A DNA stretch of 64,000 nucleotides from CAVSRC01 sp963750065 (GCA_963750065.1 CAVVPK010000019.1:248001-312000), one strand, 5' to 3'; positions 14,819 through 24,295 are shown, numbered from the stretch's first letter. Notes: a model not told the origin generated them from the letters alone. Numbers and translations: made by a program.

Positions 14819-15625
14819 ATGAGACGCGACGGCCGAAGGCAGGAGGCAGGATTGGCCAAGCATTCTGCGACTGGCGGACCCGGCCGCTATCGGGCGGCTG
14901 CGATCGCGGTTCTGGCCTTGGCTGCGGCCGGATGTACGGACCTTACCGTCGTCCAGACAATGCCCCCCCTGCCTTCGGCGGCTGAAATGTATGCCGCCGT
15001 CAGCGATGACGGCTTCAACGTGCCGGCGGTGCCGCTCTACAAGGTCGAGGCCCGATACCGCCGGCAGATCGTCGGCCTGCCGAGCCGTATTCCCGACGAG
15101 CCGGGCGCGATCGTCGTCGATCCGCAATACCGCAATCTCTATTTCGTGCAGGCCGGCGGCACGGCGATCCGCTACGGCATCGGCGTCGGCCGCGCGGGAT
15201 TCGCCTGGTCGGGCGAAGCGACCATCCAGCGCAAGGAGCACTGGCCGACCTGGACGCCGCCGGCGGAAATGGTGGCGCGCGATCCGAACGCCGCGCCCTA
15301 CGCCAAGGGCATGAAGGGCGGGCTCGACAATCCGCTCGGGGCGCGTGCCATGTACCTGTTCCAGGGCAAGAGGGACACGCTCTACCGCATCCACGGCACC
15401 AACGACCCGTCGAGCATCGGCAAAGCGGTGTCGAGCGGCTGCATCCGCATGATCGATCAGGACGTGATGGATCTCTACGAGCGAGCGCCGATCGGCACCA
15501 AGGTGATCGTGCTCAAGCCGGACGAGAACTTCCCGATTGCCGAGGTGTTCGACCAGCTTTTCCCGCCGTCATCGCCCGCGGCGCAGCCGCCGGTGCCGAA
15601 GCAGCCGATCGGCACGAAGAGCTGA
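14819..15625 (+). CDS. L,D-transpeptidase (YkuD), probable lipoprotein
   Basis: A 268-residue YkuD-domain enzyme. The lipobox-like LALAAAGC lies at about residues 32-39, after a positively charged N-terminus, suggesting a lipid-anchored protein. The catalytic motif is HGTNDPSSIG followed by SSGCIRM, with His and Cys both present. Such enzymes make 3-3 peptidoglycan crosslinks or attach proteins to the wall. The C-terminus is Pro-rich. The start may be 14819 or the in-frame TTG at 14852, which gives a shorter n-region. A homologue lies at 46801. The CRP-like palindrome at 14692-14709 is in its upstream region. Confidence 0.9.
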   Translation: MRRDGRRQEAGLAKHSATGGPGRYRAAAIAVLALAAAGCTDLTVVQTMPPLPSAAEMYAAVSDDGFNVPAVPLYKVEARYRRQIVGLPSRIPDEPGAIVVDPQYRNLYFVQAGGTAIRYGIGVGRAGFAWSGEATIQRKEHWPTWTPPAEMVARDPNAAPYAKGMKGGLDNPLGARAMYLFQGKRDTLYRIHGTNDPSSIGKAVSSGCIRMIDQDVMDLYERAPIGTKVIVLKPDENFPIAEVFDQLFPPSSPAAQPPVPKQPIGTKS

Positions 15626-15632
15626 CCTTTCG

Positions 15633-16727
15633 TCAGCAGACAACGGTCAGCTTCGAGGCGGCACGAGTGATGCCCGTATAGAGCCAGCGCGCCCGGTTCT
15701 CTCTGAACGCGAAGCTCTCGTCGAAAAGCATGACCTCGTCCCATTGCGAGCCCTGCGCCTTGTGGACGGTGAGCACGTAGCCGAAGTCGAACTCGTCCGA
15801 GCGGCGACGCTCGGGAAAGGACAGGGCGTCGGCGGTGCCGTCGAAGAATGCGGGATTGATGGAAACCACGGTGCGCGCCTTGCCGACCTCCCCGTCGTCG
15901 GGGGAGAGTGTGTAGCGCAGCAGGCCCTTGCGCGGCTTGCGGGCGCGCTCGACATGCCACAGGCTGCCGTTGAGCAGGCCGCGCTTGCGGTCGTTCCTGA
16001 GGCAGACCAGCGTGTCGCCGCCGACCGGAACCGGGCTTTCGCGCCCGAGCAATTCGCGGATGCGGGCATTGTAGTTGCGCCGGGTGATGTTGCGCCCGAC
16101 CAGCACCTGGTTGGCAGCCAGCACCTCCTCTTGTTCGATGGCGTCGCGGGAGACGACGCGGCTCTCGCCGTAGCGCCCCTCCTCCAGCCGGCCGCCTTCG
16201 CGCGCGATCATCGACAGGCGCACGATCGGGTTGCCGGCGGCCTGGCGATGGACTTCGGTCAGCATGATGTCGGGCTGGCTTTCCGTGAAGAAGCCGCCAC
16301 CGGCAATCGGCGGAAGCTGGGCGGGATCGCCCAGCACCAGAACCGGGGTGCCGAAGGAAAGCAGATCGCGGCCGATCTCCTCGTCGACCATGGAGCATTC
16401 GTCGATGATGACCAGTTCCGCCTTGCCGGCGGCGCTGTCGTGGTTGAGCACGAAGGTGGGGCCGTTCTCGTCCTCGCCGCGCGAGCGGTAGATCAGGCTG
16501 TGGATGGTGCCGGCGTCCCGGCACCCTTTGCCGCGCATCACATGCGCAGCCTTGCCGGTGAAGGCGGCAAAGGCCACCTCGCCGCCGGCATTCTCGGCGA
16601 TGTGGCGGGCAAGCGTCGTCTTGCCGGTGCCGGCATAACCGAACAGACGGAAGACCTGAGCGCCGCCGGCTTTCAGCCAGCGCGAAACGGCGAGGAGAGC
16701 GGCATCCTGCTGCGGCGACCAGAGCAT
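15633..16727 (-). CDS. RecD-like ATP-dependent DNA helicase (AAA_30/UvrD_C_2)
   Basis: A 364-residue superfamily 1B helicase. Walker A is GYAGTGKTT, Walker B IIDECSMVDEE, motif III LVLGDPAQLPPI, and motif V/VI residues lie in LTVHKAQGSQWDEV and WLYTGITRA. It is short, comparable with phage Dda or stand-alone RecD2-like helicases, and lacks the RecD N-terminal domain. The gene is convergent with the transpeptidase and divergent from the small antitoxin gene. Role in repair or replication restart is inference. Confidence 0.85.
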   Translation of the reverse strand: MLWSPQQDAALLAVSRWLKAGGAQVFRLFGYAGTGKTTLARHIAENAGGEVAFAAFTGKAAHVMRGKGCRDAGTIHSLIYRSRGEDENGPTFVLNHDSAAGKAELVIIDECSMVDEEIGRDLLSFGTPVLVLGDPAQLPPIAGGGFFTESQPDIMLTEVHRQAAGNPIVRLSMIAREGGRLEEGRYGESRVVSRDAIEQEEVLAANQVLVGRNITRRNYNARIRELLGRESPVPVGGDTLVCLRNDRKRGLLNGSLWHVERARKPRKGLLRYTLSPDDGEVGKARTVVSINPAFFDGTADALSFPERRRSDEFDFGYVLTVHKAQGSQWDEVMLFDESFAFRENRARWLYTGITRAASKLTVVC

Positions 16728-16786
16728 GGGCTGTATCTAGCTGCTATGCTGATGGTTCGCCACAGGCGTCGGCGAGGTGCGTCGTC

Positions 16787-16966
16787 ATGAAGAAACCGGA
16801 CCGCAAGCTGAAGCCGTTCCCGAGCTTCAAAACCGACGAGGAAGCGGAGGAATTCGTCGCCACCGCTGACTTGAGCGAATACGACATCTCGGGGTGCAAG
16901 GTGGTTCGTTTTCAGTTCACGAACCGGCATTGTGACGCCGACAAGTCCACCAAGACGCCCGACTAG
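16787..16966 (+). CDS. Orphan CopG-type antitoxin (PF12441-like)
   Basis: A 59-residue protein beginning MKKPDRKLKPFPSFKTDEEA. The core FKTDEEAEEFVATADLSEYD followed by VVRFQF is the pattern of the CopG antitoxin family paired with BrnT- or HicA-type toxins. No toxin gene is visible on either side: the neighbour downstream is nadE on the opposite strand and the helicase lies upstream. Cys39 and Cys49 are unusual for the family. It may act as a stand-alone regulator or be left over from a lost module. Confidence 0.6.
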   Translation: MKKPDRKLKPFPSFKTDEEAEEFVATADLSEYDISGCKVVRFQFTNRHCDADKSTKTPD

Positions 16967-16968
16967 CC

Positions 16969-18642
16969 CTACCCTTTATCCCGGAACTTGTTGGTGATCG
17001 GGTAGCGGCGGTCGCGGCCGAAATTGCGGCGCGTGATCTTGACGCCCGGCGCCGCCTGGCGGCGCTTGTATTCGGCGATGTAGAGCAGCCGCTCGACCTT
17101 GCGCACAATCTCGATGTCGTGGCCGCGGGCGACCACGTTCGCGACGCGCATCTCGTCCTCGACCAGGCATTCGAGAATGTCGTCGAGCACCTCGTAGGCG
17201 GGAAGCGAGTCCTGGTCGGTCTGATCCGGGCGTAGCTCAGCCGAGGGAGCGCGGGTGATGACGTTTTCGGGAATGACGCGGCCGGCGGGCCCCAGCGCAT
17301 CGTCCGGTCTGTGCGTATTGCGCCAGCGCGCCAGGCCATAGACCTCGGTCTTGTAGAGGTCCTTCACCGGATTGAAGCCGCCGTTCATGTCGCCATAGAG
17401 CGTGGCGTAGCCGACCGACATTTCCGACTTGTTGCCGGTGGTCACGACCATGGCGCCGAACTTGTTGGAGACGGCCATCAGGATGGTGCCGCGGGCGCGC
17501 GACTGGAGATTCTCTTCGGTGATGTCGGGCTCACGGCCGGCAAACAGCGGCGCCAGCGCCTGAGAGAAGCCCTCGACCGGCTGCTCGATGGGCACGACGT
17601 CGTAGCGCACGCCGAGCGTCTCGGCGATCGCGGCCGCGTCCGACAGGCTTTCCTCGGCGGTGTAGCGATAGGGCAGCATGATGCAATGGACCCGCCCGGC
17701 ACCCAGCGCGTCCACCGACATGGCGGCGGCGACAGCAGAATCGATGCCGCCGGAGAGGCCGAGAACGACACCGGGAAAGCCGTTTTTGTTGACGTAGTCG
17801 CGCAAGCCCATGACGCAGGCCTGCCAATTGGCCTGCTTGAGATCGGGCAACGCCGCCTTCGGACCGTCGACTGAGCGCCAGCCGCCCTCCCCCTTCTTCC
17901 AGGTGGTGAGCGCAACGCCTTCGGCGAACTGCGGCATCTGGAAAGCCAGCGAGCGGTCACCGTTGAGGCCAAAAGAACCGCCGTCGAAGACGAGCTCATC
18001 CTGGCCGCCGCACTGGTTGACATAGACCAGCGGCAGGCCGGTCTCGACCACGCGGGCGAGTGCCACCTGCTGGCGCACCTCGGCCTTGCCCTGCCAATAG
18101 GGCGAACCGTTGGGCGAAATCAGGATTTCGGCACCGGTCTCGGCCAGGCATTCGGCGACCTGCTCGAACCAGATGTCCTCGCAGATCGGCAGGCCGAGCC
18201 TGAGGCCGCGAAAGCCGACCGGACCGGGCAGCGGGCCAACTTCGAAAACGCGCAGCTCGTCGAAGACGCCGTAATTGGGCAATTCGACCTTGTAACGCAG
18301 GCCTTCGACCTTGCCGCCGTCGAGCAGCGCCACGGCGTTGTAGCACTTGTCGTCATGCGGCCAGGGCGTGCCGACGACGACGCCCGGACCGCCATCGGCC
18401 GTATCGGCGGCGAGCGCCTCGACGGCCCTGCGGCAGGCATCCTGGAAGGCTGGCTTGAGCACGAGATCTTCCGGCGGATAGCCGGCGATGAACAGCTCTG
18501 AAAGGACGACGAGATCGGCGCCCAGTTCGGCGGCGTGAGCACGCGACGCGCGGGCCTTTGCCAAATTGCCGTCGATGTCGCCAACCACGGAATCGAGCTG
18601 GGCGACCGCGATGCGGATTGTATCGGTCAGGTCTGCTGCCAT
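16969..18642 (-). CDS. nadE: Glutamine-dependent NAD+ synthase
   Basis: A 557-residue two-domain enzyme catalysing the last step of NAD synthesis. The N-terminal nitrilase-type glutaminase has Glu in LSELFIAGYPPEDL, Lys in RYKVELPNYGVFDE and nucleophilic Cys in LPICEDIWF. The C-terminal synthetase has the PP-loop LGLSGGIDSAVAAA and TGNKSEMSVGYATLYGD. I use the ATG at 18642 (MAADLTDTIRIAVAQ) because family members start just before IRIAVAQ; an ATG at 18678 would add 12 residues. It converges on the antitoxin gene. Confidence 0.93.
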   Translation of the reverse strand: MAADLTDTIRIAVAQLDSVVGDIDGNLAKARASRAHAAELGADLVVLSELFIAGYPPEDLVLKPAFQDACRRAVEALAADTADGGPGVVVGTPWPHDDKCYNAVALLDGGKVEGLRYKVELPNYGVFDELRVFEVGPLPGPVGFRGLRLGLPICEDIWFEQVAECLAETGAEILISPNGSPYWQGKAEVRQQVALARVVETGLPLVYVNQCGGQDELVFDGGSFGLNGDRSLAFQMPQFAEGVALTTWKKGEGGWRSVDGPKAALPDLKQANWQACVMGLRDYVNKNGFPGVVLGLSGGIDSAVAAAMSVDALGAGRVHCIMLPYRYTAEESLSDAAAIAETLGVRYDVVPIEQPVEGFSQALAPLFAGREPDITEENLQSRARGTILMAVSNKFGAMVVTTGNKSEMSVGYATLYGDMNGGFNPVKDLYKTEVYGLARWRNTHRPDDALGPAGRVIPENVITRAPSAELRPDQTDQDSLPAYEVLDDILECLVEDEMRVANVVARGHDIEIVRKVERLLYIAEYKRRQAAPGVKITRRNFGRDRRYPITNKFRDKG

Positions 18643-18691
18643 GAATGCCGGTGTAGCCCGCCGGGGGGCGGCGGGCAATCGCGCAAAGCGC

Positions 18692-19927
18692 TCAGCTGGC
18701 CTGCGCCATCGCCCGGTCTATGCGGGCGGTGAAATCGTTACGATTGGCGGTCGCCAGCGGCGGCCACACCTGGTTGCGCCCGTTGCGCTTGGCGGCGTAG
18801 AGCGCCGCGTCGGCTGCCGCCAGGAAGTTGTGCGGGGCAAGCTCCAGGCTGGGTACGCCGTCAGCGACGCCAATGCTGGCCGTTACGACACCGCGGCGCG
18901 AGGCTACGTGCGGAATGGCGACCGCCTCGACAGCGCGTCTAATTCGCTCTGCAACCCAAATGCCTTCGCCAAGCTCCATGTTGGCGAGCACCATCACCAG
19001 CTCTTCGCCGCCAAAGCGGGCCGCTACGTCCTGCGGACCCCGCAGCTCAGCCGCGACGATGGCGCTCACGCGCTTCAGGCACGTGTCGCCGGCCAGATGT
19101 CCGTAACGATCGTTGAATGCCTTGAACTCATCGATGTCGAGCATCAGCAGGGCGATATTCTCGTGATGCGCCTGCGCTCTCGGCCAAAGCTCCTCGAACG
19201 CATCGTCGAGATGCCGGCGATTGCCGAGTCCGGTCAGAGGATCGCGGCGGGCGATGTCTTCCAGTTCGTCGTGACGCTGGCGATCGCGCAGGCTCAGGAG
19301 GAAATTGCGACGGGTACTGCGTTCGAGCGCGTGGGAGGTCACGAGCGTGAACAGAATGACGCTCGCCAGCACCATGATCGCCATCAATCTGCCATCCGCG
19401 GGGAGACCATGCACCTTCTCGATCGCCACCACGTAGATGGCAAACGAGGCCAGCGACGCGGCCATGGCGTACCAGAAGCGAATGCGTTGAACGACGTTGG
19501 CGAACAGGATGACGAGGACGATCCCGTAGCTGTGGTAGACGCTCAGCGGACTGCGGCTGGTAAGCATCAGCCACAGGATGCTTGCGGTGACAATGACGGT
19601 GATCGCGGCCTCCATCAACTCGCGCAGCGCCGCTGGCGGATTGGACCGCAGAACGATCACCATCACCAAAGCGAGCGGCGTCACCACGCCGAGCCGCATC
19701 AAGGCCGCAATGTAGAAGATGTCAGGGACGAGGCGCAGGTCGACCAGCAGAAACAGATCGTAAAAGGCGAGGACTCCCATCCCGAAGACCATCAGATGGC
19801 GACAGCGCGCCAAACTGGTTTCCGCCTCGAACAACCTCTCCAGCCCGCCGGGAAGCTTGAGCTTCCACCACGGGCTCTTGAGCGCAATGTCGATTTCGTG
19901 CGCTGATGCGCGCTGGGATTGGTGCAT
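18692..19927 (-). CDS. Membrane-bound diguanylate cyclase (GGDEF), intact copy
   Basis: A 411-residue protein with about 50 cytoplasmic N-terminal residues, five to six hydrophobic segments up to about residue 205, a short linker, then a GGDEF domain. The active site is GGEEL, preceded by D.D.FKAFND. The inhibitory I-site is altered: the sequence before the active site is RGPQDVAARF, with Arg four residues before the Asp rather than three. It should synthesise c-di-GMP with weakened product inhibition, if the I-site reading is right. A broken paralogue lies directly upstream in the same orientation, and both share upstream bases. Confidence 0.88.
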   Translation of the reverse strand: MHQSQRASAHEIDIALKSPWWKLKLPGGLERLFEAETSLARCRHLMVFGMGVLAFYDLFLLVDLRLVPDIFYIAALMRLGVVTPLALVMVIVLRSNPPAALRELMEAAITVIVTASILWLMLTSRSPLSVYHSYGIVLVILFANVVQRIRFWYAMAASLASFAIYVVAIEKVHGLPADGRLMAIMVLASVILFTLVTSHALERSTRRNFLLSLRDRQRHDELEDIARRDPLTGLGNRRHLDDAFEELWPRAQAHHENIALLMLDIDEFKAFNDRYGHLAGDTCLKRVSAIVAAELRGPQDVAARFGGEELVMVLANMELGEGIWVAERIRRAVEAVAIPHVASRRGVVTASIGVADGVPSLELAPHNFLAAADAALYAAKRNGRNQVWPPLATANRNDFTARIDRAMAQAS

Positions 19928-19962
19928 AGGCCGTCTCTGAACGCCCTATTCAATCAACGGAA

Positions 19963-19968
19963 TGTCAA
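19963..19968 (-). promoter_or_regulatory. Candidate -35 element shared by both cyclase genes
   Basis: On the minus strand a GTTTCTTGACATTC block lies about 36 bp before the first cyclase ATG. The same block occurs at 21363-21368 before the second copy, about 48 bp from its ATG. TTGACA matches a -35 hexamer; no clear -10 is visible. Confidence 0.35.
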
Positions 19969-20074
19969 GAAACCATTGCCCCGAAGCGGCAAAAACAGCG
20001 GCAATCCGGCAATTCGTGCCACCCATTGCATGCCGGGAGGGCAGCGTAACGCCGGCAATCGCCTGGTCTTTGGT

Positions 20075-21315
20075 TCAACCGGCCCTTGCCATCGGCCGGT
20101 CGGCTGGTTCGGCGGGGACGACGAGGGGGCCAGCCGCGGGAAGCGGCGGCCACACCTGATTGCGTCCGTTGCGCTTGGCGGCGTAGAGCGCCGCGTCGGC
20201 TGCCGCCAGGAAGTTGTGCGGGGCAAGCTCCAGGCTGGGGATGCCGGCGGTGACGCCGATCGAGACCGTCACGACGCCGGTGCGCGATGCCTCGTGCGGA
20301 ATGCCGACCGCTTCGATCGCCCGCCGGATGCGCTCGGCAATGGCGACGCCGTCGCTGAGGTCCATGTTGGCGAACACCATCACCAGTTCCTCGCCGCCGA
20401 AGCGCGCCACGATATCCTGCGGGCTGCGCAGTTCGGCAGCGACCACGGCGCTGACGCGCTGCAGGCAGGTGTCGCCGGCAAGGTGCCCGTAGCGGTCGTT
20501 GAACGCCTTGAACGCGTCAATGTCGAGCATCAGCATGGCGATGCTCTCGGCACGCTGCTGAGCCACCGGCCAAAGCTTTTCCAGCGTGTCGTCGAGATGG
20601 CGGCGATTGCCCAGACTGGTCAGGGGATCGCGATGCGCCATCTTCTCCAGCTCTTCGCGGCGCAGCCGATCCTGGATGCGGAACAGATACTCGCGGCGGG
20701 TATCGCGCTCGAGCGCGTGGTTCGCCATGAGCGTGAACAGGATGAGGTTCGCCAGCAAGACAATGGCCGTCATGCGAGCGACAAACGGCAGCTCCTGCAT
20801 CTGGATGAGGGTTGCCGTATAGATGGCGAGTGAAGCCAGCGAGGCCGTTGTCGCATACCAGAAGCGGATGCGCAGAATGACGTTGGCGAACAGGATGACG
20901 AGGATGACGCCGACGTGCCGATAGATGTGCGTCGGACTCTGGCTGATGGCCGTCAGCCAGAGAATGCTGGTGGTGACGACGACGATCAGCCCAGCCTGAA
21001 GGGACTCGCGCAAGACCGGTGGCGGGTTGAAGCGAAGGACCACCATGACCGCCAGAAACAGCGGCGTCACCAGGCCGAGCCGTACCAGCACTGCGCGCTC
21101 GAATGATGTCAGGCACAAGGCGCAGGTCGGATAGCAGATAGGCGTCGTAAAGCAGGAGGGCCGACGAGCCCGTAGATGATCAGACGCCGGCACCGCGCCG
21201 GGCCGGTCTCTGCCTCGAATGCGGCTTCCAGCCCAGGCGGAAGCTTGAGCTTCCACCATTGGTGCTGAAGCGCGATTTCCACTTCATGTGGAGAAATCTG
21301 CCGGGATCGTTCCAA
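20075..21315 (-). pseudogene. Second membrane diguanylate cyclase (GGDEF), frameshifted twice in the membrane domain
   Basis: The start MERSRQISPHEVEIALQ... at 21315 matches the N-terminus of the intact copy (shared EI/EVEIAL, WWKLKLP, FEAET, ARCR). After IIYGLVG the expected LLLYDAYLLSDLRLVPDII is in a second frame (shift at about 21158-21162, in GGCCC), and AVLVRLGLVTP onward is in a third (shift at about 21092-21099, in GCGCGC). From there the frame stays open to 20075 with a normal GGDEF domain (GGEEL; before it RSPQDIVARF). Each break fits one extra base. If real, the gene is dead or makes only the distal part. Confidence 0.8.
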
Positions 21316-21441
21316 GCGTGGCGCCTCTCATGGCTCCGAGGGGCGACAATCAACCATCAGAATGTCAAGAAACTGTTGCAAACCATTGCCCTGGCCCTGC
21401 GATATTCCGGCAATCGCACGATTGTGACCCGTGGCCGGCTA

Positions 21442-21540
21442 GCGCACATCATCGTTTCACTGAATCGATGATGTGCACTGGCTCTTTGTCTTCACGCAAT
21501 TCCGGACGGAAAAGTGGTTTCCACTTTTCCTGGAATTGCT
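21442..21540. repeat. 99-bp two-hairpin intergenic repeat, copy 2
   Basis: Same length and architecture as 9547-9645. The first hairpin is GCACATCATCG paired with CGATGATGTGC around an 11-base loop. The second is GCAATTCC....GGAAAAGTGG with CCACTTTTCC.GGAATTGC. Its right edge touches the stop codon of the dienelactone hydrolase gene (21541), so it may serve as its 3' hairpin. Confidence 0.7.
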
Positions 21541-22215
21541 CTAGGCGAGGTTCTGGCGCAGAAAAGCAAGGCTGCGCTCGCGGGCAAGCCGCGCCGAGGG
21601 TTCATGGAATGCCTGGTTGCCGGCGCGGTTGAAGGCGTGGCCGGCGCCGGCATAGGTGAAGCTCTGGACGATTTTCGGGTCGACCGCGGCGCGGATGGCG
21701 GCGATGTCGTCGGCCGCGATTGAGCCGTCTTCCTCGCCGAAATGCAGCATGACCGGGCATTTCGGGGTCTCGTCGAGGTGTTTGGCGATCATGCCGCCGT
21801 AATAGCCGACAGCGGCGGACAGACCGGCGTTGCGGGTGGCCGCCAGCCAGGCGAGCGAGCCGCCGAGGCAATAGCCGACGACGCCGACCTTGCCCGCGGA
21901 TTGAAGCGCCGCGACGCAGGCCTCGATATCACTCAGCATCGCCTCAATGCTGATCTTCTGGCGCAGCGCGATGCCGCGCTGGGCGTTGTCGCGGTCATAG
22001 TCGAGTTCGACGCCGCGCTCGGCGCGGTCGAAGATCGCCGGGGCAAGGACGCGGTAGCCGTCGGCGGCGTAACCGTCCGCCACGTCGCGGATGTGCTGGT
22101 TGACCCCGAAGATTTCCTGCACGACGACGAGGCCGCCGCGTGGGCTTCCGGCCGGCACCGCCTCATAGGCGGAGAATTGGTGGCCGTCGCCGGCCGTAAG
22201 TGTGATGGCGGTCAT
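21541..22215 (-). CDS. Dienelactone hydrolase family protein
   Basis: A 224-residue alpha/beta hydrolase. The nucleophile is Cys in GVVGYCLGGSLAW; the acid is Asp in the HFGEEDGSI region and the base His in AGAGHAFNR, completing the Cys-Asp-His triad. The N-terminal GLVVVQEIFGVNQHIRD contributes the conserved Glu. Family members hydrolyse dienelactones of aromatic degradation, but many act on other esters; no aromatic pathway genes are nearby. Length is standard. It lies in its own transcription unit between the repeat and a terminator. Confidence 0.88.
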   Translation of the reverse strand: MTAITLTAGDGHQFSAYEAVPAGSPRGGLVVVQEIFGVNQHIRDVADGYAADGYRVLAPAIFDRAERGVELDYDRDNAQRGIALRQKISIEAMLSDIEACVAALQSAGKVGVVGYCLGGSLAWLAATRNAGLSAAVGYYGGMIAKHLDETPKCPVMLHFGEEDGSIAADDIAAIRAAVDPKIVQSFTYAGAGHAFNRAGNQAFHEPSARLARERSLAFLRQNLA

Positions 22216-22267
22216 GGATGCCCTCCCCTCTTGCGATTGATCTCTATATCGGCAACCGGCCGCCCGG

Positions 22268-22310
22268 CAAAATTAGACCGACTGCCGCCGACGCACCGGC
22301 GGCAGTCGGT
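22268..22310 (-). terminator. Rho-independent terminator after the ABC-2 exporter operon
   Basis: On the minus strand a 13-bp perfect stem (ACCGACTGCCGCC with GGCGGCAGTCGGT, 8-base loop) is followed by CTAATTTTG. It lies about 80 bp after the permease stop. Confidence 0.6.
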
Positions 22311-22392
22311 ATGGCACGCTTCTCCGGGAGGAACGGAGCGCGCCTTTACCGGTGGGCCGCCGCAGGTCTTGCAGCCCACCGGGATTTTTGCA

Positions 22393-23346
22393 TCAGGCCC
22401 TGATCTCCTGGCGCTGGAAATTGACGTAGGCGCCGGTGAAGACGACCACCATGGCGGCGACGAGGCCGGCGAGCTGCGGCCAGATGAGAAGCGCGCTCTG
22501 GCCGAAGGGCAGCGGCGCGCCCATCAGTGCGCCCTGAAGCTGGCTCAGGAAGACGACGCCGAGCGTGCGCGTCGCCGGATTGAGCAGCGCCAGGGTCATC
22601 TCGCCATAGAGGGTGTTGGGCGAGATGCGCGAGATGATCGTCGTCAGCTGTGCGTTGTTGAACGCCGTTATCGGATCGAGCGGATCGATGGGCGCGATCG
22701 CGTTGGCGATGAGCGGGGTCAGCATCGACCAGAAGATGGCGAACAGCAGCCACAAAGTGAGCGCGGCCAGAGCCGAGGTCGCCGGCGAGCGGAAGACGGT
22801 GGAGAACAGTAGCGCCACCGCCAGCCACACGCCGCCATAGGCAAGCGAGCACAACAGATAGCCGAGACCGCGCAAAACCTCCTCACCGCTCGGCGGCAGG
22901 CCGAGCAACAGGATGCCGAGTCCGGTCATCAGCAGCCACAGGGTGAGGAGCACGATGGCCAGAACCAGCAGGCCGCCGAGAAACTTGCCGGCGAGCAGCG
23001 CGTCCCGGTAGATCGGCTGGGCCAGGATACGGCTCATGGTCCGCCGGCCGTACTCGCCATTGATGGCATCGAAGGCGAGCGCGATCGAGACCAGCGGCAG
23101 CAGGAAGCCGAGGAACGAGACGAAGGACGGCAAGGGCGCGCGTGCCGTGGTGAACAGGCGCAGGAACAGGAAGGGATCCTGCCCGACCGTGTCCTTGATC
23201 TGGCCGATGGCGCCGTAGATGGCGCCGATGGCGGTGAGCAGCACCAACAGCACCACCAGATGCATGCGGGCGCTGGTCAGGTGATCGGCCGCCTCCTTGA
23301 GGGCAACCGTGGCGACGCCGGTAAAGGGCGATCCTTCACGCCGCAT
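22393..23346 (-). CDS. ABC-2 type exporter permease
   Basis: A 317-residue membrane protein with about six hydrophobic segments, resembling the NosY/COG1277 permeases. It starts MRREGSPFTGVATVALKEA; the conserved amphipathic segment FDAINGEYGRRTMSRILAQP lies before the second transmembrane block. The ATG at 23346 overlaps the ATPase stop by 11 bases. It is the last gene of a three-gene operon with an ATPase and a NEW3-domain protein. Substrate unknown. Confidence 0.85.
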   Translation of the reverse strand: MRREGSPFTGVATVALKEAADHLTSARMHLVVLLVLLTAIGAIYGAIGQIKDTVGQDPFLFLRLFTTARAPLPSFVSFLGFLLPLVSIALAFDAINGEYGRRTMSRILAQPIYRDALLAGKFLGGLLVLAIVLLTLWLLMTGLGILLLGLPPSGEEVLRGLGYLLCSLAYGGVWLAVALLFSTVFRSPATSALAALTLWLLFAIFWSMLTPLIANAIAPIDPLDPITAFNNAQLTTIISRISPNTLYGEMTLALLNPATRTLGVVFLSQLQGALMGAPLPFGQSALLIWPQLAGLVAAMVVVFTGAYVNFQRQEIRA

Positions 23347-24295
23347 TGGCCACCTCCTCCTGGGTTGCATCCGCCTCTTCGAAGTAGCGGGTATAGACCT
23401 CGTCCAGGCCCGCCCGGCGGATCGCCATGTTCCTGAGCTGTCCGCCGGCGGAGACAACGCGCCGGGCGATTTCCGGGCGTACGTCGCGATCGGCATCGAC
23501 GCGGGTGGTCACCGCGCCGATCTGGGTGACGGCGCCGACGCCCTCGATTCCCGACAGCGCCTCCTGGAGGTCGACGCCCTCGGCCTCGACCTCGACGGCA
23601 TAGGCGCCGCCAAGGACATTGCGGGCGAGTTCATCGACGCGGCCGACCAGCCCGATGCGCCCCTTGCGGAACAGGGCGACGCGATCGCAGATCGACTGCA
23701 CTAGGCTGAGCAGATGCGAGGAGAGCAGGATGGTCATGCCCTCCATGCGCAACTCGCCGATCAGTTCGAGCAGCTCCTGCGTCGCCTGCGGATCGAGGCC
23801 GTTGGTGGGCTCGTCGAGGATGGCGATCTCGGCCTGCTTGACCAGCAGTTCGGCCAGCCCCAGACGCTGGCGCATGCCGTGCGAATAGGTGCCAACCCGG
23901 CGCTCGGCAACGGCGGTCAGGCCGACGCGGTCGAGCGCGGCAGCGAACCGCTTGTCGCTCTCCGCGCTCTCGATGCCGGCGAGCCGCGCCGTATAGGCGA
24001 GGTTCTCGCGTGCCGAGAGGTTGTCGTAGAAGCCGACCTGATCGGGCAGATAGCCGACATGGCGCTTCACCTCGAGCGGCTGACGGAACGGATCGTAGCC
24101 GAGCACCCTGACACTGCCACCGCTGGGCTCGGTCAAGCCGAGCAGCATCAGGATGGTGGTCGTCTTGCCAGAGCCGTTCGGTCCGAGCAGGCCGAAGACC
24201 TCGCCCTTTTCGACCGCGAGGTCGAGCCCGTTGACCGCCGTCGCCTTGCCGTAGCGCTTGGTCAGTCCGGCGGTCTCGATGACGATGGTGCTCAT
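23336..24295 (-). CDS. ABC-2 type exporter ATP-binding protein
   Basis: A 319-residue ATPase. Walker A is GPNGSGKTT, the signature is YSHGMRQRLG (SHGMRQ in place of SGGQ, usual for ABC-2 ATPases), Walker B is IAILDEPTNGLDP, and the switch His is in LLSSHLLS. About 85 residues after the core are a domain common in this subfamily. The ATG at 24295 overlaps the stop of the NEW3 gene as ATGA. Confidence 0.9.
   Translation of the reverse strand: MSTIVIETAGLTKRYGKATAVNGLDLAVEKGEVFGLLGPNGSGKTTTILMLLGLTEPSGGSVRVLGYDPFRQPLEVKRHVGYLPDQVGFYDNLSARENLAYTARLAGIESAESDKRFAAALDRVGLTAVAERRVGTYSHGMRQRLGLAELLVKQAEIAILDEPTNGLDPQATQELLELIGELRMEGMTILLSSHLLSLVQSICDRVALFRKGRIGLVGRVDELARNVLGGAYAVEVEAEGVDLQEALSGIEGVGAVTQIGAVTTRVDADRDVRPEIARRVVSAGGQLRNMAIRRAGLDEVYTRYFEEADATQEEVANAA

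Noticed and set aside
22349..22390. A plus-strand terminator-like hairpin (CCGGTGGGC...GCCCACCGG plus T run)
   Set aside because: No plus-strand gene ends nearby; on the minus strand the T run is on the wrong side. It may be part of the 3' end of the permease transcript but cannot be assigned.
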